Assembly (NCBI RefSeq): GCF_020439865.1
Contig: NZ_JAGRPF010000113.1
Location: 62,001-126,000, forward strand
Direction of reading: 5' to 3'
Origin: Prosthecobacter sp.
GTDB taxonomy: Bacteria > Verrucomicrobiota > Verrucomicrobiia > Verrucomicrobiales > Verrucomicrobiaceae
DNA length: 64,000 nucleotides
Part shown: positions 8,801 through 17,229 of the stretch, one piece after another
Layout: each line of letters begins with the position of its first letter
How positions within the stretch are numbered: the stretch's first letter is position 1
The notes under the pieces: model-generated
What the model saw: only the letters and a program-made list of their open reading frames with translations
Told to the model about the DNA's origin: nothing
The model's database searches: none
Made by a program: the position numbers and the translations under genes

Positions 8801-9634
8801 TTACTTCACCATCGCCAGCGCAGCGTCCACGCTCGCTCCGTCGTGCACCATGGCCATCAACGCACGGGTGATGCCTTTCGGATTCGGATGCTGGATGACA
8901 TTGCGGCCGTAGACGATGCCTGAAGCGCCCTGTTCGAGGAGACCTTGGGTGCGTTCGAGGATTTCGCGATCGCTCACACGACCGCCGCCGCGCACAAGCA
9001 CCGGAATGCCTGAGGCGGCTTCGATCACCTTGTGATAGCGGCTCACGTCGTCGGTCGGATCGGCCTTGATGATGTCCGCGCCGAGTTCGACGGCCTGACG
9101 CACGAGGTAGGTGATGGCCGTTTCATCGCCATTGACCATGTAGCCGCCGGCTTTTTCATTCGGTTGGAACACCAGCGGCTCGACCATCATCGGCACGCCG
9201 TAGTAATCGGCCTGCGGTTTGAGCTTGAGGATGTTCTCCACGCACTCGGCATGCACTTCGGGCGCGCCGGGAATCTGGAAGAGGTTCACACACACGCAGG
9301 CGGCGTCATAACGCACGGCCTGCAGCATGCAGTCCTCGATCATGAGGCTGAAGCGGCGGTTTTCAGGCAGCGTCTTGCCGTAGATGTTCGCTACGTCGGT
9401 GCGAAGCACGAGACTGGGTTTCTCGCGGCCCGGAATCTCCTGCAAATGGCGCGCCATGCCGAGGGTGAGCTGGATTGCATCCGGTGCGGCATCGACGAGC
9501 ACCTCGATGACCTTGCGCATGTCTTCGATGCCCTGAAGGAAACCGGCCTGATTGAAGAAGCCATGATCGACGGCGACGTCGAAGCAGCGGTTGGACTTGG
9601 CGTTGAAGAGGCGTTTGAGGCGGAAGGATTTCAT
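8801..9634 (-). CDS. DhnA/LsrF-type class I aldolase
   Basis: A 277-residue TIM-barrel aldolase of the DhnA/FbaB/LsrF class. It shows DVAVDHGFF near the N-terminus, the likely Schiff-base Lys in ELGADIIKADPTDD, and the phosphate-binding-type glycines in VLVRGGGRVSD and ASGIVYGRNVIQHPNP. The start ATG at 9634 (MKSFRLKRLF) is preferred over an upstream in-frame start at 9670. The likely substrate is a ketose phosphate such as fructose 1,6-bisphosphate or a related sugar phosphate. The gene is 39 bases downstream of the alcohol dehydrogenase gene, so an aldehyde-making and aldehyde-reducing pair is plausible. Confidence 0.85.
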   Translation of the reverse strand: MKSFRLKRLFNAKSNRCFDVAVDHGFFNQAGFLQGIEDMRKVIEVLVDAAPDAIQLTLGMARHLQEIPGREKPSLVLRTDVANIYGKTLPENRRFSLMIEDCMLQAVRYDAACVCVNLFQIPGAPEVHAECVENILKLKPQADYYGVPMMVEPLVFQPNEKAGGYMVNGDETAITYLVRQAVELGADIIKADPTDDVSRYHKVIEAASGIPVLVRGGGRVSDREILERTQGLLEQGASGIVYGRNVIQHPNPKGITRALMAMVHDGASVDAALAMVK

Positions 9635-9673
9635 GGTGGGGTTTGTTAAAGCGAAGAGAAGGGCGGTCAACTT

Positions 9674-10768
9674 TCACAGAGCCGCTTTCAAGATCGTGAC
9701 CAGTTCGTCATGCGTGAGCGAAATCGGATTGGCCTTCATGCTGCTCGCGGCGGCGGCTTTGCGCGCGATTTCATCGAGATCGGCTGCCTGAATGCCCCAG
9801 GCGCTGAGTTTGGGGATTTGCATACGTGCGGTGAGTGCATGGAGCCAGGAAACGGCGTCGCTGCCGAGCATCGCGTCGATTTGATCGAACTTGGTGCGGT
9901 TCGATACGCGTTTTGCATTCGCTTCCCAAACCGGAGCGAGCAGCGCTGCGCAGACGGCACCGTGTGGCGCGTGGAACATGCCGCCGATCGGCGCGGCGAA
10001 GCCATGCACGGCACCGAGACCGGCGTTGGCGAGAGCGATGCCGCTGTTGAGGGCGCAGAGCGCCATGTCTTCGCGCGCATCGAGATCGTGGCCGTTTTGG
10101 AACGCGCGTTCGAGCGAACGGATGGCGCGCTGAATGCCGTCGAGGCACAGCGCATCCGTCATCGGCTGCGCACGCGAGCAGACAAAGGCTTCGAGGCATT
10201 GAGTGAGCGCATCCATGCCGCTGGCGGCTGTGACGTTCGGCGGGACATCGACCGCGAGTTCCGGATCGATCAAGGCGACGCACGGCAGCATCGAGAGATG
10301 TCGCAGGCTGGCCTTCACGCGGTGCTGCTCACTGGCGATGACGGCGTTGCGTGTGGCCTCGGCCCCCGTGCCTGCGGTGGTCGGAACGGCGATGAAGGGC
10401 GGCGGCGAGGCTTCGAGCGGTTTGCCTTCGCCGATGACTTCGATGTAGCGCATCAAATCACCCGGCTGAGTGCTCATGGCGGCGATGGCCTTGCCCGCAT
10501 CGACCACACTGCCGCCACCGATGGCGACGATGACGTCGGCGTTGAGTTGTTTCGCGAGTTCGACTCCGCTTTGGATGTCTTCGACGGTTGGCTCGCCGCG
10601 AATCGATTTGATGCCGGCATGCGGCAGCCGGGTTTCCCATTGTTGCGGGCGGCTGCCGGTCACGAGCAGGGTTCGCTGACCAAAGCTGGCACAGAGATTC
10701 GGCAGTTCGCGCACCGTTCCGCGTCCGAAGACGATGCGCTGGGCGGTGGCGAATTCGAAGCGGTTCAT
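9674..10768 (-). CDS. Iron-type (group III) alcohol dehydrogenase
   Basis: A 364-residue dehydroquinate-synthase-like dehydrogenase. The NAD(P)-binding GGGSVVDAGKAIA motif is at residues 84-96 and the phosphate loop PTTAGTGAEAT at 129-139. Three of the four usual metal ligands are visible: Asp186 in GMDALTQ, His in AVHGFAAP and His in HAPHGAV. The fourth, normally His in the DALTH motif, is Gln190. The start ATG at 10768 overlaps the stop of the RlmD-type gene by 4 bases (ATGA), indicating translational coupling. It probably reduces or oxidises a short-chain alcohol or aldehyde; the neighbouring aldolase may supply the aldehyde. Confidence 0.88.
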   Translation of the reverse strand: MNRFEFATAQRIVFGRGTVRELPNLCASFGQRTLLVTGSRPQQWETRLPHAGIKSIRGEPTVEDIQSGVELAKQLNADVIVAIGGGSVVDAGKAIAAMSTQPGDLMRYIEVIGEGKPLEASPPPFIAVPTTAGTGAEATRNAVIASEQHRVKASLRHLSMLPCVALIDPELAVDVPPNVTAASGMDALTQCLEAFVCSRAQPMTDALCLDGIQRAIRSLERAFQNGHDLDAREDMALCALNSGIALANAGLGAVHGFAAPIGGMFHAPHGAVCAALLAPVWEANAKRVSNRTKFDQIDAMLGSDAVSWLHALTARMQIPKLSAWGIQAADLDEIARKAAAASSMKANPISLTHDELVTILKAAL

Positions 10769-11988
10769 CGGCTGAGCGTCATGACGCATTCGAGATGCTT
10801 CGTCTGCGGGAAGAGGTCGAACGGCTGCACGGTGCCGAGCTTGTAGCCCGCTTCGGTGAAGAGAACGAGGTCGCGCATCTGCGTGGCGGGATTGCAGGAG
10901 ACATAGACGACTCCTTTCGGGCCGAAGGCAAAGAGCTGCTGCAGGAACTCCGGGCTGCATCCGGCACGCGGCGGATCGATCAGCACGACGGTGTCGCCTC
11001 CGGCGTGCGGCACGTCCTGGAAGACGTGCTGCGCATCGGCGGCCATGAAGCGGCAGTTGGTGAGCGCGTTGATCTCGGCGTTGTGCGCGGCTTTTTTGAC
11101 CGCGCTTTCGGAAATCTCGACGCCGATGACCTGCTCGAAGTCGCGCGCTCCACAAATCGCGAAGAGGCCGCTGCCGCAGTAGGCATCGACGAGATATTTC
11201 GCGCCGGTGGCCTTCGCTTCGTCGATGGCGTGACGGACGAACTTGGGCAGAATGAAGGGATTGTTCTGGAAGAAGTCGCCGGCCTGGAACTCGAAGCGGA
11301 CACCATCCACGTCTTCAACGGCGATTTCATCGTTGCGGGTGAGGACGCCGTTCTTCGCGGCGCGCATGAGCAGCGTGGCGCCGTTTTTGAAGGCGTCGGC
11401 GTTGGCACGCGCCCGCTCGCGCACGGCGGCGAGCTGCGCGTTCAGCTCAGGCATCGCGATGGGGCAATGTTCAACATCGACCATCGCGTTGCGAGTGCGC
11501 GCACGCAGGAAGCCGATGGCCCCGATGCCGCCACTCTTCGGACGATGGAAGTGCGGCGTGATCTTGGAGCGGTAGCCGTATTCGACGGGTGAGGGGATGA
11601 CCACGCGCACCGGATGCTCGATCTTCGCCATGTGTTTCAGCAACTCGGCCACCTGACAGCGTTTCGACTCAAGCTGTTCCGCATACGCGAGGTGCTGATA
11701 CTGGCAGCCGCCGCACTGACCAAAGAGAGTACATTGAGGCGCGACACGATTCGGTGCCGGTTCCAGCACCTCGACGAGATCCGCCTCGCTGTAGTTCTTG
11801 TGATTGCGGAAGACACGGCACTTCACCAGCTCACCGGCAAGCGTGAACGGGATGAAGACCACCCAGCCATCGACGCGGGCCACGCCGGCACCTTCGTTGG
11901 TGAGGTTCTCGATCCGAACGTCGAGCTCCTGATGATAGGCAAAGGGATGCGGATTGAACTTGCGCGGCGGTTCCATGCGTCGCGTCAC
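10765..11988 (-). CDS. rlmD: 23S rRNA/tRNA uracil-5-methyltransferase (RlmD/TrmA family)
   Basis: A 407-residue RNA m5U methyltransferase. It has an N-terminal TRAM domain (about residues 18-75), an iron-sulfur cysteine cluster (CTLFGQCGGC plus Cys in VEHCPI) and a Rossmann domain with LVDAYCGSGLFAI. The catalytic loop is SCNPAT with the nucleophilic Cys. The start may be GTG at 11988, overlapping the upstream stop as GTGA, or ATG at 11976. Family members RlmD, RlmC and TrmA are similar; RlmD is favoured by the TRAM domain, but the exact uridine target is not certain. Confidence 0.88.
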   Translation of the reverse strand: MTRRMEPPRKFNPHPFAYHQELDVRIENLTNEGAGVARVDGWVVFIPFTLAGELVKCRVFRNHKNYSEADLVEVLEPAPNRVAPQCTLFGQCGGCQYQHLAYAEQLESKRCQVAELLKHMAKIEHPVRVVIPSPVEYGYRSKITPHFHRPKSGGIGAIGFLRARTRNAMVDVEHCPIAMPELNAQLAAVRERARANADAFKNGATLLMRAAKNGVLTRNDEIAVEDVDGVRFEFQAGDFFQNNPFILPKFVRHAIDEAKATGAKYLVDAYCGSGLFAICGARDFEQVIGVEISESAVKKAAHNAEINALTNCRFMAADAQHVFQDVPHAGGDTVVLIDPPRAGCSPEFLQQLFAFGPKGVVYVSCNPATQMRDLVLFTEAGYKLGTVQPFDLFPQTKHLECVMTLSR

Positions 11989-12677
11989 TTCTTCACGGGG
12001 TCGTCCAGCGTCATGTAGGTGCGTCCTTTGACGTCGCCATTGAAGGGATTCAGGGATTCGATCCGCAGTTCCTTCAAAGTCGTGGCTCCGTCCACTTTCT
12101 GCACCTTGGTGACCTGATAGCGTTTCACCACCTTGCTGTTCCGGTCATAGGCTTCCATTTTCGCCGCGCCGCCGCTGCCCTGATGCACCCAGAGATCGAC
12201 CACGTAGTAGGGGCCCTCGCGGCTCGGGTTGGTGACACGCACGATCCAGCACTTCTGTCCGCTGACACGGCCTTCACCCATGAGCTGTGGACGTGGCCAG
12301 TAGAGGAAGGCGAGGGAGAGATCCTCGTAGTTGAACTCCATGCCGCGAACCTTGTCACCATGCTGGCCGGCAGGCACCACCGAAGAACCGCCCTGGCGCA
12401 CCTGATAAAGCGTGGCGGGCTCGGTGTTCAGGTCGAGGTGGACGATCTCCGGCGGAGGGTTTTTGAAAAGAAAACGCATGACCCGGTCTTCCATCGTGAG
12501 CGTCAGGGGTTCGACACGCCCGGTGGCATCGTCGCGAAGCTGGCCGTTCATCTTGTGATTCTGCAGCGCGTAGCTCAGGCGCACGATGCGGAGGATTTCC
12601 TCGGCCGTTTTCGGCTTGGCGTCTTCGGCACGCACGAGGGATGCGAGCAGCAGCGGAAGCAGGAAGAGACGTTTCAT
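11985..12677 (-). CDS. Outer-membrane lipoprotein-sorting-like (LolA fold) periplasmic protein
   Basis: A 230-residue exported protein with a signal peptide (MKRLFLLPLLLASLVRA). The body is beta-rich, with MNGQLRDDATGRVEPLTLTM, a strand pair around FLFKNPPPEIVHL and the C-terminal KELRIESLNPFNGDVKG, as in the outer-membrane lipoprotein-sorting proteins found widely in Verrucomicrobiota. It may bind lipid or lipoprotein in the periplasm. It is the first gene of a four-gene minus-strand operon and overlaps the next start by 4 bases. Confidence 0.65.
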   Translation of the reverse strand: MKRLFLLPLLLASLVRAEDAKPKTAEEILRIVRLSYALQNHKMNGQLRDDATGRVEPLTLTMEDRVMRFLFKNPPPEIVHLDLNTEPATLYQVRQGGSSVVPAGQHGDKVRGMEFNYEDLSLAFLYWPRPQLMGEGRVSGQKCWIVRVTNPSREGPYYVVDLWVHQGSGGAAKMEAYDRNSKVVKRYQVTKVQKVDGATTLKELRIESLNPFNGDVKGRTYMTLDDPVKK

Positions 12678-12732
12678 AAGAGTGGGAGGGTTGGAGACGA
12701 CACTTTGACATGCGGGCGGCGTCCTCTATTCA

Positions 12733-14220
12733 ATGCGCTCAACCACCATGCAGCGCCAGCGCTTTCTCTTCGCCGCCCTGGGCCTGCTCACGCTCTGGCG
12801 CTGGGCGCTGCTGCCGACGCTGGAACTCTCGCCGGACGAGGCGCTGGCGGTGTTTCGCGTGAAGCATGGGCAGATTGGCAGTTTTTTCGAAATGGGACCG
12901 CTAGTGCCCCTACTGGCCCGACTGGGCATGCTGTTCGGCGGCGAAGGCGAATTCGGCGTGAGGTTTTTCGCTCCGCTGCTCGCGCTGGCGGCGTCACTCG
13001 CGATCTGGCGGTTGATGCGCGGGCTTTTTGATGAGCAAATCGCGGGCTGGGCGGTGGTGATCGTCAATGTGCTGCCGGCCTTCAACCTCGCCGCCGTGAC
13101 GCTGACGCCGGCGACGGTGATGTTTGCTCTGGTTCCTGTGGCGGCGCTGTGCCTACGCATCGCACTGCTGCATGCGAATCCGCTGCACTGGGGTTGGTGG
13201 GCTGCGGCCGCATGTGTGATGGGCTCGGTGCTGGTGCAGCCGCCCGCTCTTTCGACGATGGCTGCGGTGGCCCTGGTTTTCGCGTTGCCGAAGCGGCTGC
13301 GGCATCATCTGCATGGTTCGGGGTTTGTCGTGATCGTCGCAGCGTGGCTCGTGGCGGTGCTGGGCTGGTTCATCTGGCAGTGGGGAAATGGTTGGCCGTT
13401 TTTCAGCTCAGGGCGCTGTCTGCCGGAGTGGCGGCTGATTCCAAATCTGCTGCGCTGGATCGTGCTGGCCTCGCCTCTGTTGCTCGGATTGTTCGTGATC
13501 GCCGCACGCGCGGGATTTGCCCAAGCGACACTGATGTCTCACCGCAGTCTGCCGCTGGCGATGCTGCTGCCGCTGGCAGGCATCGATTTTCTTTACGGCC
13601 CGAACGAACCTTGGCCGGACATGGGCGGCGCGGTGTGGACGCTCTTCGGCGCGATGCTCCTCGCCCATCGCGGCATGGTGACAGACCGCATCGCCGTCGA
13701 GGAAAAGATCAGCCTGCGCACCATCGCCATCGTGCTCGCCGCGTTGCAGAGCGCCTTCCTGCTGCAGACGGATCTTCCGCGCACGCTCGGTCTGCCATGG
13801 CGCTTCTCGCAGAGGTCCGGCATCGCGACGGACTACCTGCGCATCGTTTCCGCGGATCCTTCCAGTTCCATGCGTGGCTGGCGTGAGAGCGCGAAGCTCG
13901 TCGCCGGTGTGCTCCAAAAGGCGGAGGGCAGGGAGTCCTGGTTCGTCCTTGCCAGCGACTGGCCTCTCGCCGTCGAACTGGACCACTATCTCGGTCAAAC
14001 CGAGTCCGTGAGATCTGTGCAGGACGATCTGGGCGCCTTCACCGGCCGCAGTGCGATCTTTGTCACCGATGACTTCGACGCCGTCGAGCCGCCGGAGGCG
14101 GTGAGGGCGCGGTTCGAGGGCTTTGAGGTGCTCTCCGTCGCCCGCATCATGCATGCCGGGAACGAGGTGCGCTGGCTGAAAATCTTCGCTTGCCACCATG
14201 GTCGGAAGCCCGACTCTTGA
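12733..14220 (+). CDS. Membrane glycosyltransferase, GT39/ArnT-like
   Basis: A roughly 490-residue protein with about ten hydrophobic segments. The N-terminal loop has LSPDEALAVF, matching the Asp-Glu-containing first periplasmic loop of GT39/GT83 (PMT/ArnT-like) enzymes that use polyprenyl-phosphate sugars. GQIGSFFEMGPLVPLLAR after it also fits. The C-terminal ~130 residues are soluble. The start may be ATG 12733 or ATG 12748. A DPM-type GT2 follows 18 bases later and could make the polyprenyl-phosphate sugar donor for this enzyme. The acceptor is unknown. Confidence 0.78.
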   Translation: MRSTTMQRQRFLFAALGLLTLWRWALLPTLELSPDEALAVFRVKHGQIGSFFEMGPLVPLLARLGMLFGGEGEFGVRFFAPLLALAASLAIWRLMRGLFDEQIAGWAVVIVNVLPAFNLAAVTLTPATVMFALVPVAALCLRIALLHANPLHWGWWAAAACVMGSVLVQPPALSTMAAVALVFALPKRLRHHLHGSGFVVIVAAWLVAVLGWFIWQWGNGWPFFSSGRCLPEWRLIPNLLRWIVLASPLLLGLFVIAARAGFAQATLMSHRSLPLAMLLPLAGIDFLYGPNEPWPDMGGAVWTLFGAMLLAHRGMVTDRIAVEEKISLRTIAIVLAALQSAFLLQTDLPRTLGLPWRFSQRSGIATDYLRIVSADPSSSMRGWRESAKLVAGVLQKAEGRESWFVLASDWPLAVELDHYLGQTESVRSVQDDLGAFTGRSAIFVTDDFDAVEPPEAVRARFEGFEVLSVARIMHAGNEVRWLKIFACHHGRKPDS

Positions 14221-14238
14221 CGCCCTTTTTGCCAGCAC

Positions 14239-14949
14239 ATGTCCGCCTCGCCCGCCATTTCCGTCGTCGTGCCTCTTTATAATGAGGAGGACAATGTCGT
14301 GGAGATGCAGCAGCAGATCGATGCCGCACTGATCGGTCGCGATTACGAACTCGTGCTCGTCGATGACGGTTCCAAGGATCAGACGCTGGCTCGTGTGAAG
14401 CCTGGCGATCGAGTTCGTGTGATCGTCTTTGAAAAGAACAGCGGACAAAGTGCCGCCATGCATGCAGGCATCCACAGTGCGAAAGGCGATGTCATCGTCA
14501 CGCTCGACGGCGACCTGCAAAACGACCCCGCCGACATTCCGGCGATGATCGCGAAGCTCGAGGAGGGATTCGACCTCGTGTGTGGCTACCGCGCCAAGCG
14601 CAAGGACACCACCTTCAAGCGCTTGCAGAGCCGCATCGCCAACTTCGTCCGCTCGCGTTTCGTCGGCGACCACGTGCGCGACACCGGCTGCACGCTCAAA
14701 GTCATGCGTCGTGACTGCCGCGAGGCGCTGCTGCTCTTCAATGGCATGCACCGCTTCATTCCCGCGCTCATTCGGAACATGGGCTGGCGCGTCACCGAAA
14801 TGCCTGTGAACCATCGTCCGCGCATTCACGGCGTGAGCAAATACGGCTTCGGCAACCGTGCGCTGCGCGCCACGATGGACATGTTCGGCGTGCGCTGGCT
14901 CAACAGCCGCCGCACGCGCTACAGCATCCGCGAAGAACGGCACGGTTGA
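14239..14949 (+). CDS. Family 2 glycosyltransferase, dolichol/polyprenyl-phosphate mannose synthase type
   Basis: A 236-residue GT2 enzyme. It begins with ISVVVPLYNEEDNVVEM, has VDDGSKDQT, the nucleotide/metal DxD-like VTLDGDLQNDPADIP, and VCGYRAKRKD, all typical of polyprenyl-phosphate sugar synthases (DPM1/GtrB-like). No C-terminal membrane segments are present, so it is the short soluble form. It probably transfers a sugar from a nucleotide sugar to a polyprenyl phosphate for use by the GT39-like protein encoded just upstream. Confidence 0.87.
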   Translation: MSASPAISVVVPLYNEEDNVVEMQQQIDAALIGRDYELVLVDDGSKDQTLARVKPGDRVRVIVFEKNSGQSAAMHAGIHSAKGDVIVTLDGDLQNDPADIPAMIAKLEEGFDLVCGYRAKRKDTTFKRLQSRIANFVRSRFVGDHVRDTGCTLKVMRRDCREALLLFNGMHRFIPALIRNMGWRVTEMPVNHRPRIHGVSKYGFGNRALRATMDMFGVRWLNSRRTRYSIREERHG

Positions 14950-15009
14950 TGCGTTTCTGTTGTTGACGAGAGCGCCGTTGCTCCGGCATGCTGTTAAAAT
15001 CTTAAACAG

Positions 15010-15981
15010 ATGAACCTGCGCGAACAACTGCGACAACTTCTGCCTGAGATCCTGCCGCATGATCCCGCGGACTCGATCAAGGGCACCGAACTCATCCGCC
15101 TCGTGCGTCTGCGTCTCGGTGAAGGCTACAGCGACGCCACCCTGCGCTACCACTTTTCCATCCTCAGCTACGATCCCACTTCGCCCATCGCGAAGGTGGA
15201 TCAGGGGCAGGGCTACTACCAGCGGCAGAAGAAAACCAGCGGTGGCAGCAACGGTGCCACCCGCCAGGGATTGTTCGACGGCGAGACCGAGAGCGATCAA
15301 TGCTGGTCCCGCTACCTGCGCATGGTCGCCATCTATGAGCGGCTCTGCCTCCAGCGCTCGCGCTATCCTTTCCTGCTGAACCGCAACAGCAGCGGCGCCC
15401 CCAGCATGGAGGGCGAGTGGGACATCCCCGACCTCGTCGTCGCCGACTGGGATCTCGACGCCGGCAGCGATGAAGCGCCGCGCTTTGACGCCGCCATGCT
15501 CGATCTTCGCCGTCATCTCGGCGGACCCGAGGTCGGCATCAGCGGTATTCGGCTCAAGCTCAACGTCTCCATCGAAAACTTCAGCGCCGACTTCTTCCAG
15601 GCCCTCAGCGCCACGCGCTGGACGCTGCAGAGCGAGATCGTCTTCGCCGAAGGATTGAATGACGAGGCGCTTGTCGATGCCCTGCGCAGCCTCGGCCATC
15701 AGTTCGGCGTCGGCATCAGCAGCCTTGGCATCCCGCTTTCCCAGCTCGATGAGCTTCCCTCCGCCAAGGAGCTCCGCGCCATGAGCGCCGCCGAGTTCGA
15801 GGCGGTGCACACCTTGCTGCGCATCCAGAAAATCACGCTTCCCACGCCTCGCAATGGGATCGACTGGCCTGCGCTCAACGCCCTGCGCAAAAAGCACGAC
15901 TCCGTCGCCGACCTCGTCCGCTGGCTCTCCGAATGTCTCGCGAAGCGACAGCCGGAATGGGTGGGTGGAGTGGTGAGGTAA
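15010..15981 (+). CDS. Unrecognised protein with an N-terminal winged-helix-like region
   Basis: A 323-residue soluble protein without a leader. The first 75 residues look like a winged helix (IKGTELIRLVRLRL, SDATLRYHFSILSYDP, then a strand pair with GQGYYQR). The remainder has an alpha/beta pattern with a block W-D-I-P-D-L-V-V-A-D-W and a late amphipathic region. I do not recognise the family; the D-x-V-V-x-D arrangement and HTH start could fit a restriction-endonuclease-like fold or a transcription regulator. It stands alone, 60 bases after the GT2 gene. Confidence 0.7.
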   Translation: MNLREQLRQLLPEILPHDPADSIKGTELIRLVRLRLGEGYSDATLRYHFSILSYDPTSPIAKVDQGQGYYQRQKKTSGGSNGATRQGLFDGETESDQCWSRYLRMVAIYERLCLQRSRYPFLLNRNSSGAPSMEGEWDIPDLVVADWDLDAGSDEAPRFDAAMLDLRRHLGGPEVGISGIRLKLNVSIENFSADFFQALSATRWTLQSEIVFAEGLNDEALVDALRSLGHQFGVGISSLGIPLSQLDELPSAKELRAMSAAEFEAVHTLLRIQKITLPTPRNGIDWPALNALRKKHDSVADLVRWLSECLAKRQPEWVGGVVR

Positions 15982-16096
15982 TTATTCACGTTTGATCAAT
16001 TCAAATTTGAAATCGTAAATCGCGATTCAGGTAGGAAGGCTGCTTGAATGCATCAGGGAGAAATGATTCTCCCTCCACTTGCGTTCCTTCACCTCC

Positions 16097-17182
16097 ATGA
16101 ACCGACGCGCTTTTATGACCTCCGCCGCTGCTTTTGCCGCCGTGCTGCCGGCTTCGGCGGTGTTGCGCGGGAAGCGGATGGGCATTGTCATTCATTCCTA
16201 TGGGAAGCGGTGGAAGGGGAAATACTCGAACCTCAAGTATCCGCCCTTTGAGCATGCGCTCGATGTGCTGGATCATGTGCGGGATCTCGGAGTCGGTGCG
16301 CTGCAGATCCCGGTGAACGGTTGGACGAGCGAGTTTGCGGGCAAAGTGCGCGCTACCTGTGAATCCTACCGCATGCAGCTCGAAGGCAGCATCACGCTGC
16401 CGAAGAACGAGAACGATGTGGCGCGTTTCGAAAACGAACTGCGCATCGCCAAGGAGGCGGGCGCCACGATCTTCCGGTCCGCCACCGGCGGGCGGCGCTA
16501 TGAGCTTTTTACCACCTTGGAGGGGTTCAAGCACTTCAAGGATGGCGCGTTCAAGTCCATGCAGCACGCCGAGCCGATCGCTCGGAGGCAGCGGGTACGG
16601 ATCGGCATCGAGAATCACAAGGATTTCCACGCCGCCGAACTCGCGGAGATACTTGGACGTCTCAGCAGTCCGCATATCGGCGCCTGTGTGGACACGGGGA
16701 ACAGCATCGCGCTGCTTGAAGATCCGATGCAGGTCGTCGAAACGCTCGCGCCCTATGCTGTGACGACGCATATCAAAGACATGGCCGTGCAGGAGACGCC
16801 CACCGGATTTCTGCTCTCCGAAGTGCCGTTGGGCGAAGGCATGCTCGATCTCCCACGCATGATCACCGTTCTCGACAAGGCAAACCCGCAAATCGGTTAC
16901 CATCTGGAGATGATCACGCGCGATCCGCTGGACATTCCCTGCCTAAAACCCGGTTACTGGGCCACTTTCCCGAACAAGCCAGGCACCGAACTCGCCCGCA
17001 CGCTCATGATGGTGCGCGCACACAAGGCTGAAAAACTCCCCAAGGTCACAGGGCTCGGTTTGGAGGATGCCTTGGATTTTGAAGAGGCCAACATCGTGAA
17101 GTGCCTGCGAGCTGCGGGTGAGACGCTTGGTTTTGATCCGTCACTGCCTGAGAAGACGGCACAGAAGAAGGACGAGCATTGA
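16097..17182 (+). CDS. Exported sugar phosphate isomerase/epimerase-like TIM-barrel protein
   Basis: A 361-residue protein with a twin-arginine-type leader (MNRRAFMTSAAAFAAVLPASA); ATG 16097 is chosen for this. The body is a xylose-isomerase-like TIM barrel: GVGALQIPVNGW, GIENHKDF with a metal-binding Glu/His, GACVDTGNS with Asp, THIKDM with His, and GYHLEM with Glu. These are common metal-site positions in the AP-endonuclease-2 family. The sugar or cyclitol substrate is unknown; such proteins are numerous in Verrucomicrobiota and Planctomycetota. Confidence 0.82.
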   Translation: MNRRAFMTSAAAFAAVLPASAVLRGKRMGIVIHSYGKRWKGKYSNLKYPPFEHALDVLDHVRDLGVGALQIPVNGWTSEFAGKVRATCESYRMQLEGSITLPKNENDVARFENELRIAKEAGATIFRSATGGRRYELFTTLEGFKHFKDGAFKSMQHAEPIARRQRVRIGIENHKDFHAAELAEILGRLSSPHIGACVDTGNSIALLEDPMQVVETLAPYAVTTHIKDMAVQETPTGFLLSEVPLGEGMLDLPRMITVLDKANPQIGYHLEMITRDPLDIPCLKPGYWATFPNKPGTELARTLMMVRAHKAEKLPKVTGLGLEDALDFEEANIVKCLRAAGETLGFDPSLPEKTAQKKDEH

Positions 17183-17229
17183 GCATGCACGGTTGAGGAA
17201 TCCCCCAACGCATTCATGATGCGCTGCTC

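Noticed and set aside
13408..15897. 829-codon open frame on the minus strand
   Set aside because: It is antisense to the GT39-like, GT2 and winged-helix genes, which have clear motifs; the antisense product has none.
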